Shown: piece by piece, positions 18,526 to 27,607 of the stretch
Layout: each line of letters begins with the position of its first letter
Position numbering within the stretch: the stretch's first letter is position 1
Origin: Aquabacter sediminis
Lineage (GTDB): Bacteria > Pseudomonadota > Alphaproteobacteria > Rhizobiales > Xanthobacteraceae
Assembly (NCBI RefSeq): GCF_028863665.1
Contig: NZ_JARBFX010000005.1
Location: 310,001-374,000 of the forward strand
DNA: 64,000 nucleotides
Direction of reading: 5' to 3'
Notes under the pieces: model-generated
What the model was told of the DNA's origin: nothing
The model's input: only the letters and a program-made list of their open reading frames with translations
The model's database searches: none
Program-made: the position numbers and the translations under genes

Positions 18526-20025
18526 ATGGACACGCTGAGCTCCATTCTTCTGGGCCTCAACCAGGCCATCCTGCCCGTGAACCTGTTCTGGTGCTTCACC
18601 GGCGCGCTTCTGGGCACGTTGGTGGGCGTGCTGCCCGGCCTCGGCCCGGCCGCCACGGTCGCCATCCTCCTGCCTTTCACCACGGGGCTGGACCCGGTCA
18701 CCGCGCTGATCATGCTGGCGGGCATCTATTATGGCGCCCAATATGGCGGCTCCACCACGGCCATCCTCCTGAACCTGCCGGGCGAGGCCTCTTCTGTCAT
18801 CACCGCCATTGACGGCTACCGCATGGCGCGCAACGGCCGGGCAGGGGTGGCGCTGGCCACCGCCGGCATCGGCTCCTTCATCGCCGGCACCATCGCCACC
18901 TTCGTGCTCGCCTTCTTCGCCCCGGCTTTGGCCGAAGTGGGGCTGATGTTCGGGCCGGCGGAATATTTCGCCGTCATGGTGCTGGGCCTTCTCACCTCGG
19001 TGGTGCTGGCGCGCGGCTCGCTGCCCATGGCGCTGGGCATGGTCTTCACCGGCATCCTGGTCGGCCTCGTGGGCCAGGACGTGCAGACCGCCGCGCCGCG
19101 CTTCACGCTGGGCCTTCCCGACCTTGCGGGCGGGGTGAACTTCGTCATCGTCGCCATGGGCATGTTCGGCATCGGCGAACTGGTGCGTGACCTGGAGAAC
19201 CCGGAGAGCCGCACCGTCATCCGCACCACGATGGCCTCCCTGGTGCCGTCTCGCAGGGACTTCCGCCGCATGGCCATGCCCATCCTGCGCGGCACCGGCA
19301 TCGGCTCGGTGCTGGGGCTGCTGCCGGGTTCGGGGGCGCTGCTGGCGTCCTTTGCCTCCTATGCGGTGGAAAAGCGCGTCGCCCGTCCGCCGGAAGGCTT
19401 CGGCAACGGGGCCATCGAGGGTGTGGCAGGGCCGGAGAGCGCGAACAATGCAGGCGCGCAGACCTCCTTCGTGCCCCTCCTTACGCTGGGCCTGCCCGCC
19501 AATGCGGTGATGGCGCTGATGGCCGGCGCACTCATCATGCAGGGCATCGCGCCGGGGCCGACCCTCATTTCCGAGCATCCGACCATCTTCTGGGGCGTCA
19601 TCGCCTCCATGTGGATCGGCAATGCCATGCTGCTCGTGCTCAATCTGCCGCTCATCGGGCTGTGGACGAGCCTTCTCACCGTTCCGTTCCGCTATCTCTA
19701 CCCGGCCATCATCATCTTCTGCGCCATCGGCGCGCTGTCGCTGAACAACGCCCCGTTCGACCTGTGGCTGCTGGCGGCCTTCAGCCTCGCCGGCTATGTC
19801 TTCTCCAAGCTGGAATGCGATCCGGCCCCCCTCATCATGGGCATGATCCTCGGCCCGGCGCTGGAGGAGAATTTCCGCCGCGCCATGTCGGTGGCCAAGG
19901 GCAATCCGGCCATCTTCATCCACCGGCCCATCGCCGCCACCTTGCTGGCCATCGCCGTCCTCCTGCTGGTCATCATGCTGCTGCCCAAGGTGAATGCGGC
20001 CCGCGAGGAGGCGTTTCAGGAATGA
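18526..20025 (+). CDS. Tripartite tricarboxylate transporter large permease (TctA)
   Basis: 499 aa with about 12 membrane segments. It has the TctA signatures GVLPGLGPAATVAILLPFT, YYGAQYGGSTTAILLNLPGE and GLLPGSGALLASF. It is the main channel of the transporter, Na+- or H+-coupled in known members. Its ATGA stop/start overlaps the next gene, a flavoprotein, so import and oxidation are translationally coupled. Confidence 0.93.
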   Translation: MDTLSSILLGLNQAILPVNLFWCFTGALLGTLVGVLPGLGPAATVAILLPFTTGLDPVTALIMLAGIYYGAQYGGSTTAILLNLPGEASSVITAIDGYRMARNGRAGVALATAGIGSFIAGTIATFVLAFFAPALAEVGLMFGPAEYFAVMVLGLLTSVVLARGSLPMALGMVFTGILVGLVGQDVQTAAPRFTLGLPDLAGGVNFVIVAMGMFGIGELVRDLENPESRTVIRTTMASLVPSRRDFRRMAMPILRGTGIGSVLGLLPGSGALLASFASYAVEKRVARPPEGFGNGAIEGVAGPESANNAGAQTSFVPLLTLGLPANAVMALMAGALIMQGIAPGPTLISEHPTIFWGVIASMWIGNAMLLVLNLPLIGLWTSLLTVPFRYLYPAIIIFCAIGALSLNNAPFDLWLLAAFSLAGYVFSKLECDPAPLIMGMILGPALEENFRRAMSVAKGNPAIFIHRPIAATLLAIAVLLLVIMLLPKVNAAREEAFQE

Positions 20026-21314
20026 GCGGGCCAGGCATGAGCGCGTCGCCCGCAAGCACGCCCCATGTGGCGGTGATCGGCTGCGGCATCGCCGGGGTGT
20101 GCAGCGCCATTGCGCTCCTGAAGGCGGGACATCCGGTCACGCTCATTGAACCGGGCGCACCGGGCGGAGAGCAGGCGGCCAGCTATGGCAATGGCGCCTG
20201 GCTCTCGCCCGCCTCCATCGTCCCCATGTCCATGCCGGGCCTCTGGCGGAAGGTGCCAGGCTATCTGCGCGACCCGGAAGGCCCGCTGACCATCAGCCCG
20301 CGCCATCTGCCGCGCCTCGCCCCCTGGCTGGTGCGCTTTCTGGCGGCGGGCTGGAGCGTGGAGAAGGTGACGCGCACCGCTGGCCTCCTGGCGGGCCTGC
20401 TGCGCGATGCGCCGGCCCGTCACGCCGCACTGGCGGTCGACGCCGGGCAGGGCGACCTCATCCGCCGTGACGGCCTGCTCTATGCCTATCCCGACCGGGC
20501 CGCCTTTGCCGCCGATGCGCTGGGCTGGCGCCTGCGGCGGGAAAATGGTGTCGCCTGGCAGGAACTGGAAGGGGCGGCGCTTGCCAGCTTCGAGCCCGCC
20601 TTGAGCCTCCGCTATGGCTTCGGCGCGCTGGTGGAGGCCGGGGGGCATTGCCTCGATCCCGGCGCCCATGTGGCGGGGCTCGCCCGGCATGCGGTTGCGC
20701 TGGGCGCGCGGCGGGTGAGCGCCCGCGCCACCGGCTTCTCCTTTGCCGGCGACCGCCTTGCGGCGGTGGAGACCGACCAGGGGGCGGTGCCGTGCGACCG
20801 GGCCGTGATCGCCGCCGGTGCCCGCTCCGGTCCGCTCGCCGCCCTGGCGGGGGACCGTGTCCCGCTGGAAAGCGAGCGGGGCTATCATGTGGAGGTGGAA
20901 GACCCCGCCGCCGCGCCCCGCATTCCCGTGATGCCCTCCGATGGCAAGATGGGCAATACGGTCACGCGCGGGGGCTTGAGGGCCTCGGGACAGGTGGAAT
21001 TGTCCACGCTCGATGCCCCGCCGGACTGGCGGCGGGCGGACATCCTGCTGCGCCATCTGGTGGCCACCTATCCAGGCCTCGGCCCGGCGTCCGCGCTGAA
21101 GGTGCGCCGCTGGCAGGGCAACCGGCCTTCCACGCCCGATGGCCTGCCGGTGATCGGCCGCGCCTCGCGCTGCCCGGACATTTTCCACGCCTTCGGCCAT
21201 GGCCATGTGGGCCTCGCCTCCGGCCCGGTGACGGGCGAGATGGTGGCCGCGCTCGTCTCCGGCGCCCCCTCGCCCCTGCCGCTCACCCCCTTTTCTTGCA
21301 TTCGCTTTCACTGA
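20022..21314 (+). CDS. FAD-dependent D-amino-acid dehydrogenase-like oxidoreductase (DadA family)
   Basis: 430 aa. The dinucleotide-binding motif GCGIAGVCSAIALLKAGH is at residues 18-35, followed by the DAO-fold landmarks SYGNGAWLSP and the C-terminal RPSTPDGLPVIGR, GHGHVGL. Family members oxidise D-amino acids, glycine derivatives or imino acids and feed the respiratory chain. The start ATG overlaps the tctA stop (ATGA). The frame stays open upstream into tctA, but that is a shadow. The substrate is unknown; the neighbours suggest an imported amino acid or its derivative. Confidence 0.87.
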   Translation: MSGPGMSASPASTPHVAVIGCGIAGVCSAIALLKAGHPVTLIEPGAPGGEQAASYGNGAWLSPASIVPMSMPGLWRKVPGYLRDPEGPLTISPRHLPRLAPWLVRFLAAGWSVEKVTRTAGLLAGLLRDAPARHAALAVDAGQGDLIRRDGLLYAYPDRAAFAADALGWRLRRENGVAWQELEGAALASFEPALSLRYGFGALVEAGGHCLDPGAHVAGLARHAVALGARRVSARATGFSFAGDRLAAVETDQGAVPCDRAVIAAGARSGPLAALAGDRVPLESERGYHVEVEDPAAAPRIPVMPSDGKMGNTVTRGGLRASGQVELSTLDAPPDWRRADILLRHLVATYPGLGPASALKVRRWQGNRPSTPDGLPVIGRASRCPDIFHAFGHGHVGLASGPVTGEMVAALVSGAPSPLPLTPFSCIRFH

Positions 21315-21415
21315 AACTGCCTGTGAAAAGCCCCAATCCGCGCTAAACTCTTTCCCAGCCTTCCGTTTCCGCCCGGCCGGCGCATTCCCTTGCCGGCCCC
21401 GCTCCAGGACTGATC

Positions 21416-22549
21416 ATGACCGCCACCTTCCCCTGCCTGCCATGCCCCCCGCTCGCGCCCCTGCCGCCCAGCCCCGACCGGGACTGGACGCGCAAGGCCA
21501 TCGCGCTGTTGCGGGGCGATGGGCGGCGCTCCGCCGACACCCATCTGGTGAAGCCGGTCTTCAAGGGGCTGACGGGCATCTCGGTCTATCTGAAGGATGA
21601 GTCCACCCATCCCACCGGCAGCCTCAAGCACCGGCTCGCCCGCTCGCTGTTCCTCTATGGCATCTGCAACGGCTTCATCCGCAAGGGCACCACCCTGGTG
21701 GAGGCCTCCTCCGGCTCAACGGCGGTGTCTGAAGCCTATTTCGCGCATTTGCTGGATCTGCCCTTCATCGCCGTGATGCCGCGCTCCACCAGCCGGCAGA
21801 AGATTTCCGCCATCGAGCATTTCGGCGGCACCTGCCATTTCGTCGACCATTCCTCGGAGGTCTATGTGGCCGCCGAGCGCCTCGCCTTGGAGCATGGCGG
21901 GCATTATCTCGACCAGTTCACCAATGCGGAGCGCGCCACCGACTGGCGGGGCAACAACAACATCGCCGAATCCATCTTCGAGCAGATGAAGGGCGAGCCC
22001 CATCCCGAGCCCGAATGGGTGGTGATGAGCGCCGGCACCGGCGGCACCTCGGCGACCATCGGGCGCTATATGCGCTACCATTCCATGTCGACGCGCCTGT
22101 GCGTCGTGGACGTGGAGCATTCCGCCTTCTATGCCAGCTACATGTCGGGGGACCGGGAGGTCACCTGCCTGCACCCCTCCCGCATCGAGGGCGTGGGCCG
22201 GCCGCGGGTGGAGCCCTCCTTCATTCCGGGCGTGATCGACCACATGATCAAGATCCCCGACGCCGCCTCCATCGCCGCCATGCATGTATTGTCCGAGCGG
22301 CTGTTCCGCCGGGTGGGTGGGTCCACCGGCACAAATTTCTACGGCCTGTGCTGGATCGCCGCCTCCATGATGGCAGAGGGGCGGGAAGGCTCGCTGGTCT
22401 CGCTCATCTGCGACAGCGGCGACCGCTATGCCGCCACCTATTACGATGCCGACTGGCTCGCCCGCGCCGGCATCGACATCACCCCCCACAGGGAGCGGCT
22501 GGAGGCCTTTCTCGACAGCGGCGATCCCAGCCTCATGAATGTGAGCTGA
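21416..22549 (+). CDS. cds1: PLP-dependent L-cysteine desulfhydrase, Cds1-like
   Basis: A 377-aa fold-type II PLP enzyme. [20 protein letters not shown] holds the PLP Lys71; [35 protein letters not shown] and [15 protein letters not shown] match mycobacterial Cds1 closely. Cds1 converts L-cysteine to pyruvate, ammonia and sulfide. It ends the Tct/molybdoenzyme/flavoprotein run, 101 bases downstream of the flavoprotein gene, with AGGA before the ATG. The symbol is by family resemblance; related enzymes are annotated cysteine synthase. Confidence 0.85.
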   Translation: MTATFPCLPCPPLAPLPPSPDRDWTRKAIALLRGDGRRSADTHLVKPVFKGLTGISVYLKDESTHPTGSLKHRLARSLFLYGICNGFIRKGTTLVEASSGSTAVSEAYFAHLLDLPFIAVMPRSTSRQKISAIEHFGGTCHFVDHSSEVYVAAERLALEHGGHYLDQFTNAERATDWRGNNNIAESIFEQMKGEPHPEPEWVVMSAGTGGTSATIGRYMRYHSMSTRLCVVDVEHSAFYASYMSGDREVTCLHPSRIEGVGRPRVEPSFIPGVIDHMIKIPDAASIAAMHVLSERLFRRVGGSTGTNFYGLCWIAASMMAEGREGSLVSLICDSGDRYAATYYDADWLARAGIDITPHRERLEAFLDSGDPSLMNVS

Positions 22550-22655
22550 GCGCCCTGGATCGCATTGCGAGCGAAGCGGGGACCGGCGCGCGTGAAGAAC
22601 GTGCGCCGAAACAGAGAGTTGGATCGCTTCCGTGTGTCCCTGAAACGCTGAAGCT

Positions 22656-23099
22656 CTATTGAGTGATCTCCGGCTCCACCAGCCGGGCGAGATTGCGCAG
22701 GCTCTCCTGCCAGCCCAGATAACAGGCTTCCACCGGGATGGCATCGGGAATGCCGGCCTGCTCGATCTCCACCTGCGTACCGACGCTGACAACGGTGAGC
22801 TTCACCGTCACCGTCATCTCCCCGGGCAAAGCGGGGTCGTCGAATCGGTCCGTATATTGGATGAGCGATCCCGGCACGAGGGTGCGGTAGGTGCCGCCAA
22901 AGGCGTGGCTCTCTCCGGTGGTGAAATTGCGGAACGACATGCGGAAGCTGCCGCCTTCCACCCCGTCCAAATGATGCACGGTGCAGGTGAAGCCGTTGGG
23001 CGGCAGCCACTTGGCGAGAGCGTCGGCCTCGATGAAGGCGCGATAGACCTTGTCGGGTCGGGTGGTGAGGATGCGGTGGAAGCGAACGGTGCCGGGCAT
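22656..23099 (-). CDS. SRPBCC/AHSA1-domain protein
   Basis: 147 aa of the START-like activator-of-Hsp90 homology type. It has the typical pattern F.RILTTRPDKVYRAFIEADALAKWLPP, a Gly-rich strand GGSFRMSF, and a C-terminal helix with GWQESLRNLARLVEP. The function of these small cytoplasmic proteins is mostly unknown; they often travel with ArsR regulators, and one is encoded 1 kb away. ATG at 23099 fits the family N terminus. Confidence 0.85.
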   Translation of the reverse strand: MPGTVRFHRILTTRPDKVYRAFIEADALAKWLPPNGFTCTVHHLDGVEGGSFRMSFRNFTTGESHAFGGTYRTLVPGSLIQYTDRFDDPALPGEMTVTVKLTVVSVGTQVEIEQAGIPDAIPVEACYLGWQESLRNLARLVEPEITQ

Positions 23100-23586
23100 G
23101 GGGTGATCTTTCAAGGTGGGCTCGGTTCCAGGACGGGCGAGGTGCGGCGGCGCCGACACGGCGGGCAAAGAATTGTGTGGGGGGCGATGCCGCGCGCGCC
23201 GGACAGCGAAAAATCCCATTGCCTTTCCGCGCGCCGCGCTGAAGATCCCGGAGCGGGGACAGCATGCGGGGGAATGAAGAGGGCGCTAAGCCTGGCACCT
23301 GAGACGGGACGGCGGGCGTGCCGCGGATCGGTCCGACCGGCTTGCACAGCAAGCGGATCGGCGCGCATTCTCGGCCCATAGCTCCGACGCTGATCTTGAG
23401 ATCACGGCCCTTGGATGGGGCTCCGGCCGCCCGCGCAGCGTCCCCGGACGGCCGGATGGCCAGCCCGGAAAGGGCGCTGCCTGTCGGCCGGGATGCCGCT
23501 CCCTCGCCATCTTCCACATGATCGCTCGAACCGATCCGAAGTGCCTCGCGCCGATTGGCGTCGAGGACAGTCATGGAGTTGATGGC
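23100..23586. other. Divergent intergenic region without a supported gene
   Basis: Nearly 490 bases lie between the minus-strand SRPBCC start and the plus-strand secreted-protein start. Open frames cross it, but they lack family resemblance and ribosome sites. A short hairpin GCTTGC-aca-GCAAGC is at 23340-23354. It should hold the two promoters; none could be fixed with confidence. Confidence 0.4.
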
Positions 23587-24060
23587 ATGATCCGCCTCGC
23601 CCGCCTGCTGCCTGTGCTCGCCGCGGCCGCCCTTCTGGGCGCGTTCGGCCTTTCCGAGGCGCAGGCCCAGCCCCGCGGCCCCGCGCCCGGCGGCTTCTAC
23701 CGCCAGGCCAACATGGCCGCCGTGATGTATCAATACGCCCCGGACCGCTACTGCCAGGTGCAGAACGAGGCGCAGATGGCCGCCTATGGCGGCTTCGGCC
23801 GGGTGCGCGTCGTGCCCTATCTGCAGATGTGGGGCCGTCCCACCGGCGCCTGCGGCTGGCCGAACGGCTTCTATCGCCGGGCCAACGAGACCGCCGTCTG
23901 GCAATTGGGCGGCGGGCCGGGCCAGGTGGGCAACATGATCTGCCATGTGCGAGACGAGCGGCAGATGATGCGCTTCGGCGGCTTCGGCCAGGTGTGGGTG
24001 GTGCCGCCCGGCTCCGATCTCATGCGCGGCCGCAGCATGATCGGCGGCTGCCCGGGCTGA
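23587..24060 (+). CDS. Secreted protein with two tandem repeat domains
   Basis: 157 aa, not recognised. A Sec signal peptide (hydrophobic to about residue 22, ending SEAQA) precedes two similar units of 50-60 residues. Each starts GFYR.AN..AV and carries a single C.V..E.QM..[YF]GGFG.V.VVP block. The first unit also has GACG and the second GGCPG near the end, so each has two cysteines that could form a disulfide. An earlier in-frame ATG at 23518 would bury the signal peptide, so 23587 is chosen. It is probably a periplasmic or exported protein with an internal duplication. Confidence 0.72.
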   Translation: MIRLARLLPVLAAAALLGAFGLSEAQAQPRGPAPGGFYRQANMAAVMYQYAPDRYCQVQNEAQMAAYGGFGRVRVVPYLQMWGRPTGACGWPNGFYRRANETAVWQLGGGPGQVGNMICHVRDERQMMRFGGFGQVWVVPPGSDLMRGRSMIGGCPG

Positions 24061-24127
24061 TCCGGGCAGCTCCATCCCGCGCCTGGGTTCACGCCGCGCC
24101 CACGGCGAGCGCTACGGCGGGTCGTGT

Positions 24128-24502
24128 TCAGGGCCGGGTGGCGGCGGGGTCCGGCCTCGCCGCGCCCTCGCGCGTGACCGGCGCCATCTGGGCCTCGGCC
24201 TCCGCCTGGAGCAGGGCCACAAGGTCCGGAAAGCGTTGGCGCAGATCCTCCCAGCGCAGACGGTTGGTGCGGGCATTGCCGCAATCCACCTGCCGGATGA
24301 GCCCGGATTCCCGCAGCACGCGGAAATGATGGGTGCGGGTGGCCTTGGTCACCGGCAGGTCAAAGGCACTGCAATGGCGCACCGTCTCTTCCGACGCCGC
24401 CAGCATCAGCACCACCTGCCGACGCAGCGGGTCGGCCAAGGCGGCGAAGATGGCCCCCAGCTCCATCTCGTCGAGATCCGGATGGCCCGTGGCGTCCGGC
24501 AT
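24128..24502 (-). CDS. ArsR-family transcriptional regulator
   Basis: 124 aa with an ArsR-type winged HTH: FAALADPLRRQVVLMLAA, then THHFRVLRESGLIRQVDCG. The Cys in the recognition region is not the classic ELCVCDL metal site, so it is probably not a metal sensor. Start at 24502 is chosen because GGGAG lies before it; an ATG at 24553 is the alternative. It is divergent from qorA, and a perfect palindrome lies in the gap. Confidence 0.82.
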   Translation of the reverse strand: MPDATGHPDLDEMELGAIFAALADPLRRQVVLMLAASEETVRHCSAFDLPVTKATRTHHFRVLRESGLIRQVDCGNARTNRLRWEDLRQRFPDLVALLQAEAEAQMAPVTREGAARPDPAATRP

Positions 24503-24672
24503 GTCACTCCCGCCTTTCACGTCCGCGTGTCTGACTTTAGGGCGCGATCCCATGGGATGGAACCGCTTGCCGCTCCATCCCGTCGGCCAGTCGCCCTCTA
24601 ACCTATTGAATAAAGGTCAGAGTCTCCTCGGATTGAACCGCCGCTGAGAGTCAATGCCGGGGGTCCGGATCT

Positions 24673-24696
24673 AAGGTACGACTTGCGTCGTACCTT
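24673..24696. promoter_or_regulatory. 24-bp perfect inverted repeat before qorA
   Basis: AAGGTACGAC and GTCGTACCTT are perfect 10-base arms around TTGC, ending 41 bases before the qorA ATG. This looks like an operator overlapping the qorA promoter. The divergent ArsR protein is the nearest candidate to bind it, but HxlR/MarR-type redox regulators also use such sites. Confidence 0.6.
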
Positions 24697-24737
24697 ACCC
24701 CATGCATGATGGCCTCACAACGCGGGAGGCAAGCGTC

Positions 24738-25715
24738 ATGACTGAAAGCCGGATGGTCGAATTGGAGGCCTTCGGAGGGCCGGAGGTGCTCACCGTGGTC
24801 ACGCGCGCGGTGCCCGCGCCCGGCCCCGGCGCGGCGCAGGTGCGCCACACCGCCATCGGCTTCAACTTCATCGACATCTATCAGCGCCAGGGCATCTATC
24901 CCCTGCCGCTGCCCACTGGCCTCGGCTTCGAGGCGGCGGGCGTGGTGGAGGCGGTGGGGCCGGGCGTGGACGGCATCGCCGTGGGCGACCGGGTCGCCTA
25001 TATGAATGCGGGGGTCGGCGCCTACTCCGAACGGCGCAACGTGCCCGTCGACAAGCTGGTGAAGCTGCCGGACACGGTCTCCGACGAAGCCGCCGCCACC
25101 TTGCTGTTCAAGGGCATGACTGCCCAATACCTGGTGCGCCACACCCACAAGGTGATGCCGGGCGACGTGCTGCTGGTGCATTCGGCGGCGGGGGGCGTGG
25201 GGCAGATCCTCGCCCGCTGGGCGACCGCCCTCGGGGCGCGGGTCTATGGCACCACCAGCTCGCCGAAGAAGCGCGATGCGGCGCTGGCGGCCGGCTGCCT
25301 GGAGGTGGTGGACCTCAATGATCCCGACTGGCCGGACGCCTTCGTGGCGGCGGCCGGCACCAAGGCCCGCGTGGTCTATGACGCGGTGGGCAAGGACACG
25401 CTGCTGCGCTCGCTGGATTGCGCCGCCCCGTTCGGACTGGTGGTGAGCTATGGGGCCGCTTCTGGCAAGGCGCCCGCCATCGCGCCGGACCTGCTGGGGG
25501 CCAAGGGGGGGCTGTTCCTGACCCGTCCCTCGGTCTTCCCCCACAATGCAGACCCCAAGATGTTCCGGGCCAATGCCGCCGATCTGTTCGACGCCATCGC
25601 CAAGGGCCATGTGAAGGTGGATATCGGCGCCCGCTTCACGCTGGACGCCATCGCCGAGGTGCACCGGGCGGCCGAGGCGCGCGCGGTGACCGGGGCCATC
25701 CTCGTCACGCCGTGA
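24738..25715 (+). CDS. qorA: Zinc-independent quinone oxidoreductase (MDR family)
   Basis: A 325-aa NADPH:quinone reductase of the medium-chain dehydrogenase family. It has the QOR opening IGFNFIDIYQRQGIYPLPLP, GLGFEAAGVVEAVG, and the NADPH motif HSAAGGVGQILARWA. The zinc ligands of alcohol dehydrogenases are missing, as in QorA. The start at 24738 has GGGAGG upstream. Convergent with the APC permease gene. Confidence 0.9.
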   Translation: MTESRMVELEAFGGPEVLTVVTRAVPAPGPGAAQVRHTAIGFNFIDIYQRQGIYPLPLPTGLGFEAAGVVEAVGPGVDGIAVGDRVAYMNAGVGAYSERRNVPVDKLVKLPDTVSDEAAATLLFKGMTAQYLVRHTHKVMPGDVLLVHSAAGGVGQILARWATALGARVYGTTSSPKKRDAALAAGCLEVVDLNDPDWPDAFVAAAGTKARVVYDAVGKDTLLRSLDCAAPFGLVVSYGAASGKAPAIAPDLLGAKGGLFLTRPSVFPHNADPKMFRANAADLFDAIAKGHVKVDIGARFTLDAIAEVHRAAEARAVTGAILVTP

Positions 25716-25755
25716 CGGGCGGGGCCTGACCGGGCAGGCCGCTCCGGGCTGCCAC

Positions 25756-25778
25756 GCGGAGCCGGCATCCGGCTCCGC
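25756..25778. terminator. Hairpin between convergent qorA and APC permease genes
   Basis: GCGGAGCCGG and CCGGCTCCGC form a perfect 10-bp stem with a three-base loop, 40 bases past qorA and 36 bases past the permease stop. It lacks a T tract on either strand, so it may act as a two-way barrier or an mRNA 3' stabiliser rather than a classic terminator. Confidence 0.5.
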
Positions 25779-25813
25779 GCCGCGCCCGAGGACCGGCAGG
25801 GCGGTGCCGGCCT

Positions 25814-27376
25814 TCAGCTGATATTGCGGTCCTCGGCGAGGTAGCGGTGATAGGTCGCCCGGTCGAGCGGGCGCCGCACGGCCATGACGAGGATCACCAG
25901 CGAAAAGACGATGAGCAGGAGCGTATCCACGCCGCGCGGGATGACGCCGATGCCGCCATAGGTGCCCAGGTACGAGGCAAGCCCGAGCCCGAGGCAGTAA
26001 GGCACCAGCCACCAGGCCTGCGGCACGTCGAGGTCGGCAAAGCCGGTGCGCGCGGCCTTGACCACGAACAGGACGACGCCCAGCAGCAGGCACAGGCCCA
26101 GCTGCCACACGCTCTCCCACCCGCCCCAGAAGATCACCAGGGTGGCGATCACGAAGCCCGCCCCGGCCACGAAGCCCGCGAAGGGCACCCGGAAGGGGCG
26201 CTTCCGGTCGGGATCGAGCTTGCGCATGGTCAGCAGCACCACCGGCCCCACGGCGAAGGAGAGCGTGATGGCCGAGCCGCACAATTGCAGGATCTCCTCG
26301 AACGAGAAGAACACGAACATGATGATGGCAACGCCCAGATTGAGCAGCAGCGCCATGTCGGGCACGCCGCGATCGGAAATGGTGGCCACCTTGCTCGGGA
26401 AGAAGCCGTTCTCGCCCAGCGCGAAGGCCAGGCGCGCGGTGGAGCCCACCGACACCAGGGCGCTACCCATGGGCCCCACCAGCGCGCCGAAATTGAGCAC
26501 CCGCGCCAGCCAGGCCAGGCCCACCGCCGAGGCCACCGCGCCGATGGGGCCATAGGCGCCGGTGATGTTCAGCTTGTCCCAGCCATTGGCGAGGTCGGAG
26601 GGCTGGAGGGCACCGATGAAGGCGATCTGCAGGCCGCTATAGATCAGGAAGCAGATGATGACCGAGCAGAGCAGCGCCGCCGGCACCGTGAAGCCCGGAT
26701 TGCGCGTCTCGCCGGCGAGGTCGATCACATGGCGGAAGCCGATATAGGAAACGATGACGCCGCCCGCCGACACCGCGCTCAGCACGCCCTGCGCACCCAT
26801 GGGGGCAAAGCCGCCCATGGCGGTGAAGTTGGAGAGGTTGAAGCTGGTGCCCAGCAGCACCAGGATGACCAGCACCGGAATGGTCAGCTTCACCCAGGTG
26901 ATGGCGGTGTTGACGCGGGTGAAGAATTTCACGCCGTAGAAATTGATGGCCGTGAAGGCCACGATGAGCGCGCTCGCCAGCGTCAGGCCGATCCAAGACA
27001 GATTGGTGGTGCCCGGCTGGTGCAAGGCGGGAAAGTGTGGGCCGAGATAGCGCAGCGCCGCTTCCACCTCCACCGGCGCGGTGGCGCTGTAGCCCACCCA
27101 GGCGCTCCAGCCCATCACCATGGCCACCGTCTTGCCGTGGCTGAACTGGGGCAGGCGCCCGAGGCCGCCAGCCACCGGCAGCATGCCCGACACCTCCGCG
27201 AAGGACAGGGCGAGGAGGAACATCGCCACCGCGCCGATCACCCAGGAGATGACCGCCGCGGGTCCCGCGATCTGCGCCGATTGGAGGGGAGCGAACAGCC
27301 ACCCCGAGCCGACGACGCCACTCACCCCGATGAAGGTCAGGCCGATGAGCCCGATCTCGCGCCGCATTTCTTGCAT
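25814..27376 (-). CDS. APC-superfamily amino acid permease
   Basis: 520 aa with 12 or more hydrophobic segments. The N-terminal IGLTFIGVSGVVGSGWLFAP is the APC substrate-site helix (GSG), and ISDRGVPDMALLLNL is a further family landmark. It is a cytoplasmic-membrane importer or exchanger of amino acids or related amines and aromatics. It lies downstream of hpaI on the same strand after a 231-base gap, so a link to aromatic-acid or amine uptake is possible but not shown. Confidence 0.85.
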   Translation of the reverse strand: MQEMRREIGLIGLTFIGVSGVVGSGWLFAPLQSAQIAGPAAVISWVIGAVAMFLLALSFAEVSGMLPVAGGLGRLPQFSHGKTVAMVMGWSAWVGYSATAPVEVEAALRYLGPHFPALHQPGTTNLSWIGLTLASALIVAFTAINFYGVKFFTRVNTAITWVKLTIPVLVILVLLGTSFNLSNFTAMGGFAPMGAQGVLSAVSAGGVIVSYIGFRHVIDLAGETRNPGFTVPAALLCSVIICFLIYSGLQIAFIGALQPSDLANGWDKLNITGAYGPIGAVASAVGLAWLARVLNFGALVGPMGSALVSVGSTARLAFALGENGFFPSKVATISDRGVPDMALLLNLGVAIIMFVFFSFEEILQLCGSAITLSFAVGPVVLLTMRKLDPDRKRPFRVPFAGFVAGAGFVIATLVIFWGGWESVWQLGLCLLLGVVLFVVKAARTGFADLDVPQAWWLVPYCLGLGLASYLGTYGGIGVIPRGVDTLLLIVFSLVILVMAVRRPLDRATYHRYLAEDRNIS

Positions 27377-27607
27377 GGTTCACGCCCGCATTCTCGGGCA
27401 CGGGGGTCCGTGACGGACCGCCCCGCTGCCCAACCCCCGCAACGGTCCCGTCCGTGCCGGAGGCTGGCCGGGCGGCGACCGATCTCGACGGCCGGCGCCG
27501 TCAGGCACCCGCCGTTTGGGGAAAGCTAATGCGTGACAGGGCGCTCGTCCCTGGCGTTTTTTGTTTTCTTCGCACTGCAGCGCAGGTGCGGCGGCGGAAA
27601 GAGGGCG

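Noticed and set aside
19611-20021. Upstream extension of the DadA-like flavoprotein
   Set aside because: It lies wholly within tctA in another frame; the ATGA overlap start gives the normal N terminus just before the FAD motif.
27537-27570. CAGGG/CCCTG hairpin followed by TTTTTTGTTTTC on the plus strand
   Set aside because: It reads as a rightward terminator, but no plus-strand gene ends nearby, and the stem is only five base pairs.
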